Below are positions 7,795 through 15,967 of a stretch of DNA of 44,097 bases, one piece after another. Origin of the DNA: UBA9337 sp038331135 (GTDB lineage Bacteria > Patescibacteriota > Minisyncoccia > Moranbacterales > UBA9337). The stretch spans positions 1 through 44,097 of the forward strand of contig JBBQOS010000002.1 in assembly GCA_038331135.1 (NCBI GenBank), in the 5' to 3' direction. Under the pieces are notes generated by a model. The model was not told the DNA's origin and ran no database searches. It saw only the letters and a program-made list of their open reading frames with translations. Position 1 is the stretch's first letter; each line of letters starts with the position of its first letter. Both the position numbers and the translations under genes were made by a program.

Positions 7795-7843
7795 CACTTT
7801 TCAAAACAGTTTAATAACAAAAAATTTAATATTGCAATAAATA

Positions 7844-7880
7844 TAAAAACAGCTCATTGATCGGCGAATCAATAAGCTGT
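7844..7880 (-). terminator. Terminator of the 7844-8016 RNA
   Basis: The 13-bp stem ACAGCTTATTGAT/ATCAATGAGCTGT (7868-7880 with 7849-7861, one G-U) has a 6-nt loop and is followed by TTTTT on the minus strand. Confidence 0.85.
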
Positions 7881-8016
7881 TTTTATTTCTAAACTCTGCT
7901 GATTTATATAAATTGATAAGTTTCCATCACTCAATATTTATCCCAAATTAGATGACTAACTAAGGATAAAAATTGGGTAATTGAAATTTACGCTGAATTG
8001 TCAAGAAACAAACTAA
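7844..8016 (-). ncRNA. Putative free-standing structured RNA (6S-like rod shape)
   Basis: A near-consensus promoter (8023-8051) and a strong terminator (7844-7880) delimit a ~173-nt transcript with no credible ORF. Reading the minus strand, three nested helices form a rod: 8004-8012 with 7882-7890 (9 bp, one G-U), 7985-7991 with 7908-7914 (7 bp, one G-U), and 7964-7975 with 7932-7943 (12 bp, one U-U mismatch). The terminator hairpin abuts the closing helix. The length and the rod with internal bubbles recall 6S RNA, but I see no sequence hallmark that proves this. It could equally be a lineage-specific regulatory RNA. Confidence 0.55.
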
Positions 8017-8022
8017 CTTAAA

Positions 8023-8051
8023 ATTATAGCACAAATATTATAAAAAGTCAA
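8023..8051 (-). promoter_or_regulatory. Strong promoter of the 7844-8016 RNA
   Basis: On the minus strand -35 TTGACT (8046-8051), a 17-bp spacer and -10 TATAAT (8023-8028) preceded by TGC (extended -10). The predicted start is about 8016. This is among the best promoters in the window. Confidence 0.8.
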
Positions 8052-8088
8052 TACCTTGTATTTACCTGTGTTTACCTGGTACTTACCT
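8052..8088 (-). promoter_or_regulatory. Four helically phased AGGTA boxes upstream of the RNA promoter
   Basis: On the minus strand AGGTA occurs with starts 11, 10 and 11 bp apart (plus-strand TACCT at 8052, 8063, 8073 and 8084), three of them as AGGTAA. The last box touches the -35. Four same-face sites next to a -35 suggest an activator or repressor site, or a co-operative binder. Confidence 0.65.
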
Positions 8089-8154
8089 TAAAAAGTACTT
8101 TTTTTTCCAATTAGCACAGTATAAAAGATGAATTTTGTTAACACCTAAAAAATG

Positions 8155-8185
8155 CAAAAAAACGAGTCAACCAAATCAACTCGTT
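8155..8185 (-). terminator. Terminator of the glycosyltransferase gene
   Basis: The minus-strand stem AACGAGT/ACTCGTT (8179-8185 with 8161-8167) is followed by TTTTTT. Confidence 0.75.
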
Positions 8186-8215
8186 AATTTATCAGACTAT
8201 TGAATTTAAAAAAAA

Positions 8216-9169
8216 TTAATTAATGCTAATTTCTTTAATATGATATCCTCGATATTTTTTGGCTTTGAAATAATTTTTAATTAAAATATCTGCCAAAAGT
8301 CCTGAAATAAAGAGTTGTACTCCCACCAACACAAACATCACCCCAATCATCGGCCAGATTCTTTCTCCAATAGATTGATTAAAGAAAACTTTTTCCACAA
8401 ACATCCAAGCTAAAATTATCACGCCCAAAGAAGACAAAATTATTCCACTAGCGCCAAAAAGATGTAATGGTCGATTGGCAAACTTTCGCCAAAACCAAAT
8501 TGAAACCATATCTACAAAACCCTTAAAGGCTCTTTTCCAATTATATTTTGTCACACCATGAATGCGAGGATGATGAGAAACTTTTACCTCAGCTACCTTG
8601 AATCCATCCATCTCCAAAAGCGCCGGGATGAACCGATGCATCTCTCCGAAAAGTTCCAAATCAACAAAGCATTCTTTTTTGTAAGCCTTGAGACTGCAAC
8701 CGCTATCATGAATATTATCTTCAATCAAAATTTTTCGTAACAAATTAGCCCCGCGAGAAAATATTTTTTTACTCATAGAATCCTTTCTCTTAAATCTCCA
8801 ACCGCTGACTACGTCGTATCCTTCTTCTATTTTTTCTAATAACTTAGCGATGTCTGCCGGGTCATTTTGCAAATCGCCATCCATCGTTACAATTACTTCA
8901 CCTCTTGCGACTTGAAAGCCAGCATCAAAAGCGGCCGTTTGTCCATAATTTTTACGAAATCTTATCAGTTTCAATGGACTAAGATTTTGACACATTTTAA
9001 CAGTTCCATCGCTTGAACCGTCATCAATAAAAATTATTTCAAAACTTTTTTTTATTTTTTTGCATTCTTCTAAAATTCGACTATGCAACTTTTCCACATT
9101 ACCCTCCTCATTATACACTGGAACTACTATCGAAATATCCAGCTTATCTTCTTGATTTTTTTCTTGCAT
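8216..9169 (-). CDS. Family 2 glycosyltransferase, polyprenyl-phosphate sugar synthase type
   Basis: 317 residues of the DPM1/GtrB/ArnC class, which transfers a sugar from a nucleotide donor to polyprenyl phosphate at the cytoplasmic membrane face. The GT-A fold begins ISIVVPVYNEEGNVEKL (13-29). DDGSSDGT lies at 49-56, and the metal-binding D97-G-D99 is in TMDGDLQNDPADI. Two C-terminal TM helices (~233-258 and 272-297) are those typical of GtrB-like proteins. The donor sugar cannot be read from sequence. It is monocistronic, with its own terminator, and the prenyl carrier could come from the prenyl synthase at 11596. Confidence 0.88.
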   Translation of the reverse strand: MQEKNQEDKLDISIVVPVYNEEGNVEKLHSRILEECKKIKKSFEIIFIDDGSSDGTVKMCQNLSPLKLIRFRKNYGQTAAFDAGFQVARGEVIVTMDGDLQNDPADIAKLLEKIEEGYDVVSGWRFKRKDSMSKKIFSRGANLLRKILIEDNIHDSGCSLKAYKKECFVDLELFGEMHRFIPALLEMDGFKVAEVKVSHHPRIHGVTKYNWKRAFKGFVDMVSIWFWRKFANRPLHLFGASGIILSSLGVIILAWMFVEKVFFNQSIGERIWPMIGVMFVLVGVQLFISGLLADILIKNYFKAKKYRGYHIKEISIN

Positions 9170-9267
9170 AATATTTTACTAATTTATAATAATTAAAACT
9201 ACTGCGAAATCTGTACTGTAGAATATAACGCAATTTTAAAACTCTTCCGTTTTCAAATTCCCAATTT

Positions 9268-9969
9268 TTAAACCGTTAGTCCCACTATGTACTTAAAAAA
9301 TAAAGATAAAATAGAACTCATTAAATACCATATAGGGGTTGAAAGAAAAAATATAGCAAACAACAAAAACACAAATCCATATTGCTCCAAGAATAATTTT
9401 GTTTGCTCTTTAATTGGAACAAATGCAAATAACAACTTCGATCCATCCAGTGGTGGGATAGGAATAAGATTAAAAACAGCTAAAAAAATATTAATAGTCA
9501 AAATCATCATAAATAGCCAAAAGAATATAGCCAAAAAAGATCCTGACAAAAGTATGTTTAATTCGCTAAAATTAAAAATATTATTAGTTATCGCCAACTT
9601 AACCGAATCACTAAGTGGGATAAGATTAGCTCCTAGCGCAAAAATTGTAGCTGTTATAATGTTTGATGCTGGTCCCGCTAATGCCACCCAAGCTGGTCCC
9701 CTTTTTTGATCTCTCAAATTATATGGATTATATGGAACTGGCTTGGCCCAACCAAAACCAAAATTAAAAGTAAAAATCATAAAAATCGGAACAATAAACG
9801 AACCCCATAAATCGAAATGTTTGATGGGATTTAGGGTTAACCTATCGGCATATTTGGCTGTTGGATCACCCAATTTAAGAGCCATAAGACCGTGTGCCAC
9901 TTCATGTATCACCACCGACATTACCAATATAAATACTTGAAATATAATTAAAACAATTTCTCCTGACAT
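9268..9969 (-). CDS. Site-2 protease family M50 metalloprotease
   Basis: 233 residues, an intramembrane zinc protease of the small M50 group. The zinc motif H22-E-V-A-H26 lies in the first TM segment, and the third ligand D175 is in NLIPIPPLDGSKLL. There are four to five hydrophobic segments in total and no PDZ domain, unlike RseP. Substrates are unknown; related proteins cleave membrane-bound regulators or signal-peptide remnants. It stands alone between two intergenic gaps and diverges from rpmB. Confidence 0.88.
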   Translation of the reverse strand: MSGEIVLIIFQVFILVMSVVIHEVAHGLMALKLGDPTAKYADRLTLNPIKHFDLWGSFIVPIFMIFTFNFGFGWAKPVPYNPYNLRDQKRGPAWVALAGPASNIITATIFALGANLIPLSDSVKLAITNNIFNFSELNILLSGSFLAIFFWLFMMILTINIFLAVFNLIPIPPLDGSKLLFAFVPIKEQTKLFLEQYGFVFLLFAIFFLSTPIWYLMSSILSLFFKYIVGLTV

Positions 9970-10005
9970 AAAAGATATATTTTACAACTTAATATTTAAT
10001 TTCTC

Positions 10006-10034
10006 TTTACAAAATACACCTATTATGATAATCT
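10006..10034 (+). promoter_or_regulatory. rpmB promoter
   Basis: -35 TTTACA (10006-10011), 17-bp spacer, -10 TAATCT (10029-10034). It faces rpmB on the plus strand. Confidence 0.55.
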
Positions 10035-10118
10035 AAATCTTGTAAATAAGCAAACTAATTTAAGGACATAAATCATCCAAATATGAAGGTGGTTATTAAT
10101 TTGTTCTGTAATATACTT

Positions 10119-10289
10119 ATGAGTAGAACTTGTGAAATTTGTAATAGAGGAACCGCTTCAGGACATTCTAGAAGTCATTCCAATATCGCTACTAAAAGAA
10201 AATTTAAAGTAAATATTCAACAAAAAAAAGTGGATGGCCAAAAGAAAAAAGTTTGTACCAGATGCATCCGCACTATGAATAAAGCTTAA
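10119..10289 (+). CDS. rpmB: 50S ribosomal protein L28
   Basis: L28 is a component of the large ribosomal subunit. The 56-residue protein starts MSRTCEICNRGTASGHSRSH and ends VCTRCIRTMNKA. Two CxxC pairs (CEIC and CTRC) mark the zinc-binding form. An in-frame ATG at 10083 would add 12 residues (MKVVINLFCNIL) that do not belong to L28; neither start has a good Shine-Dalgarno, so I chose 10119 by family alignment. It is a single-gene unit with its own promoter and a long terminator. Confidence 0.93.
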   Translation: MSRTCEICNRGTASGHSRSHSNIATKRKFKVNIQQKKVDGQKKKVCTRCIRTMNKA

Positions 10290-10302
10290 GCTTAAAAACA
10301 CT

Positions 10303-10344
10303 TTATAAAATAAAACCCTACTTTTGAAGGGTTTTATTTTATAA
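10303..10344. terminator. Bidirectional terminator between rpmB and ispG
   Basis: A perfect 17-bp stem (10303-10319 with 10328-10344) contains AAAACCCT/AGGGTTTT and has A/T-rich flanks on both sides. It serves the convergent rpmB and ispG. Confidence 0.85.
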
Positions 10345-10379
10345 GCTGAAAACTAGCAATTATAAACCAACAACCATTT

Positions 10380-11435
10380 TTAAAACTTCTCTATTTCCTT
10401 CATAAATTCCTCCAGTAAATCTTTTTCATCCACCTTTTTAATGATCTTTCCTTTTTTAACGATTAATCCCACACCCCTTCCTCCAACTATTGCCAAATCC
10501 GCCTCTCTGGCTTCACCAGGGCCATTTACCACACAACCCATTACCGCTACACGCATATCTTTTTCAACGCCTTCCAATAGCTTTTCTACTTTTCCTACCA
10601 ACTTTATTAAATCTATCTGAGTTCTTCCGCAAGTAGGACAACTGGTTACAGAAATTCCTCTTTTTCTAAGTCCTAAAGATTTTAATATTTCCCAGGCCAC
10701 TTTTATTTCCTCTACCGGATTAGCTGTAAGAGAAACTCTAATTGTATCTCCAATTCCGTCATAAAGTAATATTCCAAATCCCACTGACGATAAAATCGTT
10801 CCTCGAAAAGTAGTCCCAGCTTCAGTTATTCCGATGTGCAAAGGATAATCCACTTCTTTAGAAAGTAGCCGGTAAGCCTCAACTGTCCTCTCGACATCAT
10901 TGGCTTTCAGAGAAATCGCTATATCAAAAAAATTATTTTTTTCTAAAATTTTTATATGACGCATGGCAGATTCTACCATCCCATCAGGAGTAACCTCATT
11001 GTTATATTTTTTCAAAATATCTTTTTCTAGTGATCCTCCGTTAATACCTATTCGAATAGGAATATTTTTTTCTTTGCAAGCCTGAACCAACATAGCTACT
11101 TTGTTTTCATCGCTGATATTGCCCGGATTAATTCTCAGCTTATCAATACCTTGATGAATGGATTCCAGCGCACACTCAACTGAAAAATGAATGTCTGCTA
11201 CAATTGGAATATTAATTTGTTTTTTTATTTTACCAATCGCTTTAGCTGCTTCCATGTCGGGAACAGCTATTCGGACTATCTCGCAACCGGCTTGAATGAG
11301 TTCTTTGATTTGAGCCACTGTCGCATCCACATCTCTGGTGTCAGTATTGCACATTGATTGAATAACAATGGGCGAATCTCCCCCAATAAAAACATTACCC
11401 ACTTTAATTTTTCTAGTTTTTCGTCTTTCTATCAT
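10380..11435 (-). CDS. ispG: (E)-4-hydroxy-3-methylbut-2-enyl-diphosphate synthase
   Basis: IspG (GcpE) converts MEcPP to HMBPP, the penultimate step of the MEP isoprenoid pathway, using a 4Fe-4S cluster. The 351-residue protein has RRKTRKIKVGNVFIGGD at the N-terminus, a TIM-barrel half (DIHFSVECALE, KLRINPGNI) and cluster ligands C266 and C269 (SCPTCGR), C301 (GCVVNGPGE) and E308. It is full length for the short bacterial form. An extended -10 promoter lies upstream. It neighbours a prenyl synthase and an isoprenoid-kinase vestige. No other MEP genes are in the window. Confidence 0.95.
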   Translation of the reverse strand: MIERRKTRKIKVGNVFIGGDSPIVIQSMCNTDTRDVDATVAQIKELIQAGCEIVRIAVPDMEAAKAIGKIKKQINIPIVADIHFSVECALESIHQGIDKLRINPGNISDENKVAMLVQACKEKNIPIRIGINGGSLEKDILKKYNNEVTPDGMVESAMRHIKILEKNNFFDIAISLKANDVERTVEAYRLLSKEVDYPLHIGITEAGTTFRGTILSSVGFGILLYDGIGDTIRVSLTANPVEEIKVAWEILKSLGLRKRGISVTSCPTCGRTQIDLIKLVGKVEKLLEGVEKDMRVAVMGCVVNGPGEAREADLAIVGGRGVGLIVKKGKIIKKVDEKDLLEEFMKEIEKF

Positions 11436-11473
11436 AATATTATATTTAAAAAATTATTCATTATTTTAGCTTG

Positions 11474-11482
11474 ATTATAGCA
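11474..11482 (-). promoter_or_regulatory. Extended -10 promoter of ispG
   Basis: TGCTATAAT on the minus strand (TATAAT at 11474-11479 with TGC upstream). There is no clear -35. The start is predicted about 30 bp before the ispG ATG. Confidence 0.55.
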
Positions 11483-11497
11483 TGAGAAAATTTTTTA

Positions 11498-11572
11498 TTA
11501 AAAATTTCTATCCTTATCTTTATGAGTTATTACGCTTCCTCCAATTTTTAGAATATACAGCGGTTTTTTCAT
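11498..11572 (-). pseudogene. Vestige of an amino-acid-kinase-fold gene, isopentenyl phosphate kinase-like
   Basis: A 24-codon frame starts ATG and reads MKKPLYILKIGGSVITHKD followed by KDRNF and a stop. The ILK(I/L)GGSVIT-DK pattern is the nucleotide-binding start of isopentenyl phosphate kinase, normally ~250 residues; other members of the fold, such as glutamate-5-kinase, fit less well. The remaining ~90% of the gene is gone: ispG begins 62 bp further on. Its place between ispG and a prenyl synthase fits a former isoprenoid operon. The rest of 11436-11595 holds only the ispG promoter. Confidence 0.55.
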
Positions 11573-11595
11573 ATTATTTAAAAAAATTAAAAAAA

Positions 11596-12666
11596 TTAAA
11601 TTTCTCGTTGCGCCATATAATCTGCCAAAGCTAAGAGAATTTTTTCAGTTTTTTTATCAAAACCGATACTAGCTAATTCTGCCTTGCCTTCAGAAATTAA
11701 TTTTTTAGCTAAAGCGTTAGCATATTCAAGAGATTTAGTTTCTCGAATAATTTTTCTAAATTCTTCTATTTCTGCCTTGGTTATATCTTTTTTGCCCAAT
11801 AGATTATCTAAAACTTTTTTTTGCTTTTTATTGGCATTTTTCTGAGCCCTTACTACCAAAATAGTTTGCTTTCCCTCTCGAATATCAGAGCCCACTGGTT
11901 TTCCGATTTTTTTTTCATCACCAAAAATTCCCAAAATATCATCTTGAATTTGAAAAGCCACTCCAATAGGCACGGCGAAATTGCTAATTTTAGACAGTAG
12001 CTCATCACTTGCTCCACCCAAGATAGCGCCCAAATGCAACGGTCCCTCAATTGTATATTTAGCCGTTTTGTTTTTATACATATCCAAAACTTCTTTTTCA
12101 TTGGCTACTCGACTATGCTCAATAAAAACATCCTGCGCTTCACCTACCGCCACCCTAGCGATGATATCTTGTAATCTGGACAAAGCTTTGATAATTAAAG
12201 TCGCATCAAATTTAGAATTAAAAAGAACCTGATTTCCCAAAGCGTTCACGATATCGCCCACGACAATACCGATTGAATTTCCAAAATGAGTTGAATCTCT
12301 TTTTCCTTTGGCAATAAATTTTCCCAATTTCTTATATTTACAATGAATAGTCTCTACCCCATGGCGTTTGGGATCATTATCAATAATATCATCATGAATT
12401 AATAAAAAAATATGAATCAATTCGATGCTCACGGAAGATTTAATAATTCTTTTCTCATTTTGGCCTCCAACTCCCTGATAACCCCAATACATCAGAGCCG
12501 GTCGCAATCTCTTTCCTCCGGACAAAGTTATTTTTTTAACATGCTTCAGTGCTTCCGTAGTGATAAAATTATTTTTTTTAGAATCATTTATGACCTTATC
12601 GAAAAAAAATTCTAATTCTGGGTTAATCCTATCTTGAAATATCTTTAATTCTTCTTTAATATTCAT
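11596..12666 (-). CDS. Polyprenyl diphosphate synthase (trans-isoprenyl)
   Basis: 356 residues, all-alpha trans-prenyltransferase that condenses IPP with allylic diphosphates. GGKRLRPAL (50-58) binds substrate. The first Asp-rich motif is D92-D-I-I-D96 in IHDDIIDND, and the second is QIQDDILGIFGD (~residues 239-250) followed by KPVGSDIREGKQT. The two residues before the first motif (L-I) are not bulky aromatics, suggesting a medium or long product, but length cannot be settled by eye. Its 3' end lies 160 bp from ispG and its start 40 bp after mrdA, so it may be co-transcribed with the rod operon. Confidence 0.9.
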   Translation of the reverse strand: MNIKEELKIFQDRINPELEFFFDKVINDSKKNNFITTEALKHVKKITLSGGKRLRPALMYWGYQGVGGQNEKRIIKSSVSIELIHIFLLIHDDIIDNDPKRHGVETIHCKYKKLGKFIAKGKRDSTHFGNSIGIVVGDIVNALGNQVLFNSKFDATLIIKALSRLQDIIARVAVGEAQDVFIEHSRVANEKEVLDMYKNKTAKYTIEGPLHLGAILGGASDELLSKISNFAVPIGVAFQIQDDILGIFGDEKKIGKPVGSDIREGKQTILVVRAQKNANKKQKKVLDNLLGKKDITKAEIEEFRKIIRETKSLEYANALAKKLISEGKAELASIGFDKKTEKILLALADYMAQREI

Positions 12667-12705
12667 AAAAAATAATTTTAGTTAATTATCAATTCCCCTC
12701 CAAGT

Positions 12706-14577
12706 CTACCGCGAAAAATACCACTTGTAAACCTCGTTGGTCACAGGCACAGCGTTGAAACCATCTTCCTCCTGACCCTCTACTAAGATCACCATTACAA
12801 TCTCCGGATTTTCATATGGAGCAAACGACACTAACCAACCATGTGCTTTTTTTTCATTTCCAAACTGAGCGGTACCTGTTTTACCTGCCACCTCCACGGG
12901 CAAATCTTTAAGCATCTGAGCGGTTCCTTCTGTGACAGTCATTCGCATTCCTTCCTTAATTATTTTTAAAATATCTGCGTTAATGAACCCATCTCTAATT
13001 ATTTCTGACTTATTGTAAATAGTTTTGTCGGATTTTTTTATTTGAGAAACTAAGCGCGGTTGATAAAGCTTTCCTCCATTGGCCACGACAGCCACACTGT
13101 TGGCTATTTGAAGTGGCGTAGCAGTTATATAACCCTGTCCAATTGAGGCATGATAAGTATTTCCAATATACCAGCTTTCATCAAATTTTTCTTCTTTCCA
13201 TTCCTTGGTTGGTAAAAATCCACTTACTTCTCCAGGAATGTCCACACCGGATAATTCTCCATAACCAAACATATTAGCATATTTTTTTATATTTTCTATT
13301 CCTATCCCCCGAATCGATCCATAACCTCCGCCCACTGAATAAAAAAATACATCACTAGAAACAGCTAAAGCTCTTTTTACATCTGTAAATCCGTGAGCTT
13401 TCCAGTCTCCAAAAAACCAACTTCCTACACTGATGCCCCCCTTGCTCTCTATTTGAGTACTAGGAGTTATCACCCCTTCAGTGAGAGCCGCTGATGCCAT
13501 TACTGGCTTAAATGTTGAACCTGGAGCATATTCGCCCGAAATCGCCCGATTAAACATTGGTTTACTTTCATTGTTTAAAAGACTGGCGTAATCATTATTG
13601 GAAATTCCTTTGGCAAATAAATTATTATCAAAACTAGGTATGCTTACCATAGCCAAAACCGCCCCACTTCTAGGATCTAGTGCCACAGCTGCTCCAGCCT
13701 TGAGATTTTCTTTTTCCAAAACACCAGACAGACTATCAAATATTTTTTTCTGCAATTGACTATCAATATTAAGCACCAAATCACTACCTGCCTCTGGGTT
13801 AACTACGCCCAGTTCTCTAACCACATGCCCCAAAGAATCCACCTCTACATTAATTTTTCCGGGAACTCCGCGCAAATCTTTTTCATAATATTTTTCCAAT
13901 CCCTTTTTACCAATCGAATCCGTCATCAAATAACCTGGATTTTCCTCTAGCTCTTCTTTTTTTATCTTTCCTTCGTATCCAATAATGTTGGAAAAAATTA
14001 AACTATCTGAATAATCTCGAATAGCCGTTTTGGTCACTTGAATTCCAGGAAGTTTTTGGTAACTTTCCATCACTAGCAACGCCTGCGTCTGATTAATATT
14101 TTTCAAAAGCAAAATAGCATTGTCTTCTTTATTTTTATTTTTAAAATTTTCCGCAAGTTCATCAAATCTATCAGGAAATATCTTTTTAATTTTCTCTAAA
14201 ACTTCTGGCGAAAATTCAAATCCGGCGCTAATTCCGCGAATATCTACAATTAAATCCAAACTTGGAATATTATACACTAACACATTTCCAAATTTATCAA
14301 ATATTTTTCCGCGCGGAGCCTTTATGTAAGCAATTCTGAGTCTATTTTCTTTGGCTACTGCCTGATAATACGCACCCTTAACCACAGCTAAAAAAGCAGT
14401 TCTGCCAAAAAGAAGTATGAGAGCTAAAATTATAGAAAACCAAAAAATATTTAGCAACCCCTTGTTAAAAGGAATTTCTATCCTACCCACTTCCGAACCG
14501 CTCAACAAAACAGAATCTGCTATTTCATCGATTTCTTTGGAAGTTTTTAATTTGTATTTTTTACTAAAGAGTCCCAT
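12706..14577 (-). CDS. mrdA: Elongation transpeptidase PBP2 (class B)
   Basis: PBP2 cross-links lateral-wall peptidoglycan in the elongasome. The 623-residue protein has one TM anchor (~41-64), a PBP-dimer region beginning APRGKIFDKFGNVLVYN (88-104), and a transpeptidase domain with S354-T-F-K, S407-S-D and K566-T-G. The SSD in place of SxN is usual for PBP2. It follows mreD after 13 bp, as in the classical mreBCD-mrdA order. No rodA is in the window. Confidence 0.93.
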   Translation of the reverse strand: MGLFSKKYKLKTSKEIDEIADSVLLSGSEVGRIEIPFNKGLLNIFWFSIILALILLFGRTAFLAVVKGAYYQAVAKENRLRIAYIKAPRGKIFDKFGNVLVYNIPSLDLIVDIRGISAGFEFSPEVLEKIKKIFPDRFDELAENFKNKNKEDNAILLLKNINQTQALLVMESYQKLPGIQVTKTAIRDYSDSLIFSNIIGYEGKIKKEELEENPGYLMTDSIGKKGLEKYYEKDLRGVPGKINVEVDSLGHVVRELGVVNPEAGSDLVLNIDSQLQKKIFDSLSGVLEKENLKAGAAVALDPRSGAVLAMVSIPSFDNNLFAKGISNNDYASLLNNESKPMFNRAISGEYAPGSTFKPVMASAALTEGVITPSTQIESKGGISVGSWFFGDWKAHGFTDVKRALAVSSDVFFYSVGGGYGSIRGIGIENIKKYANMFGYGELSGVDIPGEVSGFLPTKEWKEEKFDESWYIGNTYHASIGQGYITATPLQIANSVAVVANGGKLYQPRLVSQIKKSDKTIYNKSEIIRDGFINADILKIIKEGMRMTVTEGTAQMLKDLPVEVAGKTGTAQFGNEKKAHGWLVSFAPYENPEIVMVILVEGQEEDGFNAVPVTNEVYKWYFSR

Positions 14578-14590
14578 AAATAAAAATAAA

Positions 14591-15136
14591 TTAAAAAGAA
14601 ATATTTAATCTGTTTTCGCTTCTGGCAATATATTTTTCTATTTTATTTACAAAAGTATAAATTATAAAAAAGGAAATACCTGAAATGATATTGGCTACAA
14701 TAAAAGTGTTCCAATTTATAAAATAATCTTTTATTGTGTAAAGCAAAACTTCGCTAAACATATTCGAATTAATAAATAAAATGTTAAAAATGCTTCCCAT
14801 AAAATTTCCGACTAAAATAAAAATTACCACCAATAAAAATCCAGACCAACGCCTCTCAATCATAAAACTTTTTGAAACAAAACTTATTAAATAAGCAGAC
14901 AAGACAAAAAATAAAATGTTAGGACCTATTTTTTCGGCTAAAAATATGTCGTTAAAAAATCCTAGCAAAACAATCCAGCGCCACATTTTATCAAAACCAC
15001 TAACAATTATCCAGGCGATTACGGTTAATATTGATAGATTAACTAAATTATTTTTTAAAAAAATTAAATCCAAAAAATTTATTTGAATAAAAATAATCAA
15101 AAAAATTATAAAGATTCTCAATAAAAATTTTTTCAT
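14591..15136 (-). CDS. mreD: Rod shape-determining protein MreD
   Basis: 181 residues and almost entirely hydrophobic, with five or six TM helices (for example ~6-24, 52-70, 75-93, 101-123 and 145-165). MreD bridges MreC/PBP2 in the elongasome membrane complex. Primary sequence is poorly conserved; I rely on topology, length and position between mreC and mrdA. The start overlaps the mreC stop by one base at 15136, indicating translational coupling. Confidence 0.82.
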   Translation of the reverse strand: MKKFLLRIFIIFLIIFIQINFLDLIFLKNNLVNLSILTVIAWIIVSGFDKMWRWIVLLGFFNDIFLAEKIGPNILFFVLSAYLISFVSKSFMIERRWSGFLLVVIFILVGNFMGSIFNILFINSNMFSEVLLYTIKDYFINWNTFIVANIISGISFFIIYTFVNKIEKYIARSENRLNISF

Positions 15137-15954
15137 TAGTTATTATAATTTTTAATTACAAAAACAAAACGCAATTTAAAGAAATCAACTGGCGGAGCAA
15201 TTATGGCCTTTTGAAATAACTCGTTTTTGGCCAAATCAATTTCCCTTATTTCCCCCACTAGCAACCCTCTAGGCACGTCTTGGCTGATATCTGAAGTAAT
15301 TACCCTGTCTCCAATTTTTAAATTATCTGTCTGTAAAACCAAGTCCATAGTTAACCCCAACCCATAATTTCCCCTGGCCACGCCCACTGCTCCCGTTTCA
15401 ACAGTCTCAACATTAATATTCATTAATTTCTCAGTGATAAAAATCACTCGAGCAGTCGAATCAAAAACTTCTTCAACTTTTCCTACCAAAATTCCGTCAG
15501 CAACTATCACAGACATTCCTTTTTCCAAACCATTTCTTTTCCCCTTATCAATTAATATCCAACTATTGTTATTATAAATATCTCTTCCTATTATACGAGC
15601 TGACTCCAAATTAAATCCTTCCTGAGATGAGATATTTAATTGACTGCGCAAACCTTCATTTTCTTTCATGACATCTGCAACTTTTACATTTTGAGCTTTT
15701 AATCTCAAATTTTCCTCCATCAAATTCTTATTTTCTTTTTTTATTTTACCGATAGAAGAAATTGCTTCGCCAAAAGAATAGGTTCTATTCGCCAAGCTAG
15801 AAAAAAGTTTTTGCACTGGCAAAGTAATTCCGACAAAAAAAGTTCTTGTCCCGTTAAAAAAATTATTTGGATTCCAAAGTATCAATAAAGTTGCTAGTAT
15901 GCAAACAGCCGTTACTTTGAATATTTTTTTAGAAGTAATTTTTTTTACAGGCAT
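15136..15954 (-). CDS. mreC: Rod shape-determining protein MreC
   Basis: 272 residues. An N-terminal TM (~12-30) is followed by a coiled coil (~65-105, IKKENKNLMEENLRLKAQ), then the double beta-barrel extracellular domain with IIGRDIYNNNSWILIDKGKRNGLEKGM and GVARGNYGLGLTMDLV. MreC scaffolds PBP2 outside the membrane. It lies 13 bp after mreB and overlaps mreD. Confidence 0.92.
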   Translation of the reverse strand: MPVKKITSKKIFKVTAVCILATLLILWNPNNFFNGTRTFFVGITLPVQKLFSSLANRTYSFGEAISSIGKIKKENKNLMEENLRLKAQNVKVADVMKENEGLRSQLNISSQEGFNLESARIIGRDIYNNNSWILIDKGKRNGLEKGMSVIVADGILVGKVEEVFDSTARVIFITEKLMNINVETVETGAVGVARGNYGLGLTMDLVLQTDNLKIGDRVITSDISQDVPRGLLVGEIREIDLAKNELFQKAIIAPPVDFFKLRFVFVIKNYNN

Positions 15955-15967
15955 AGTTTATTTTAAA

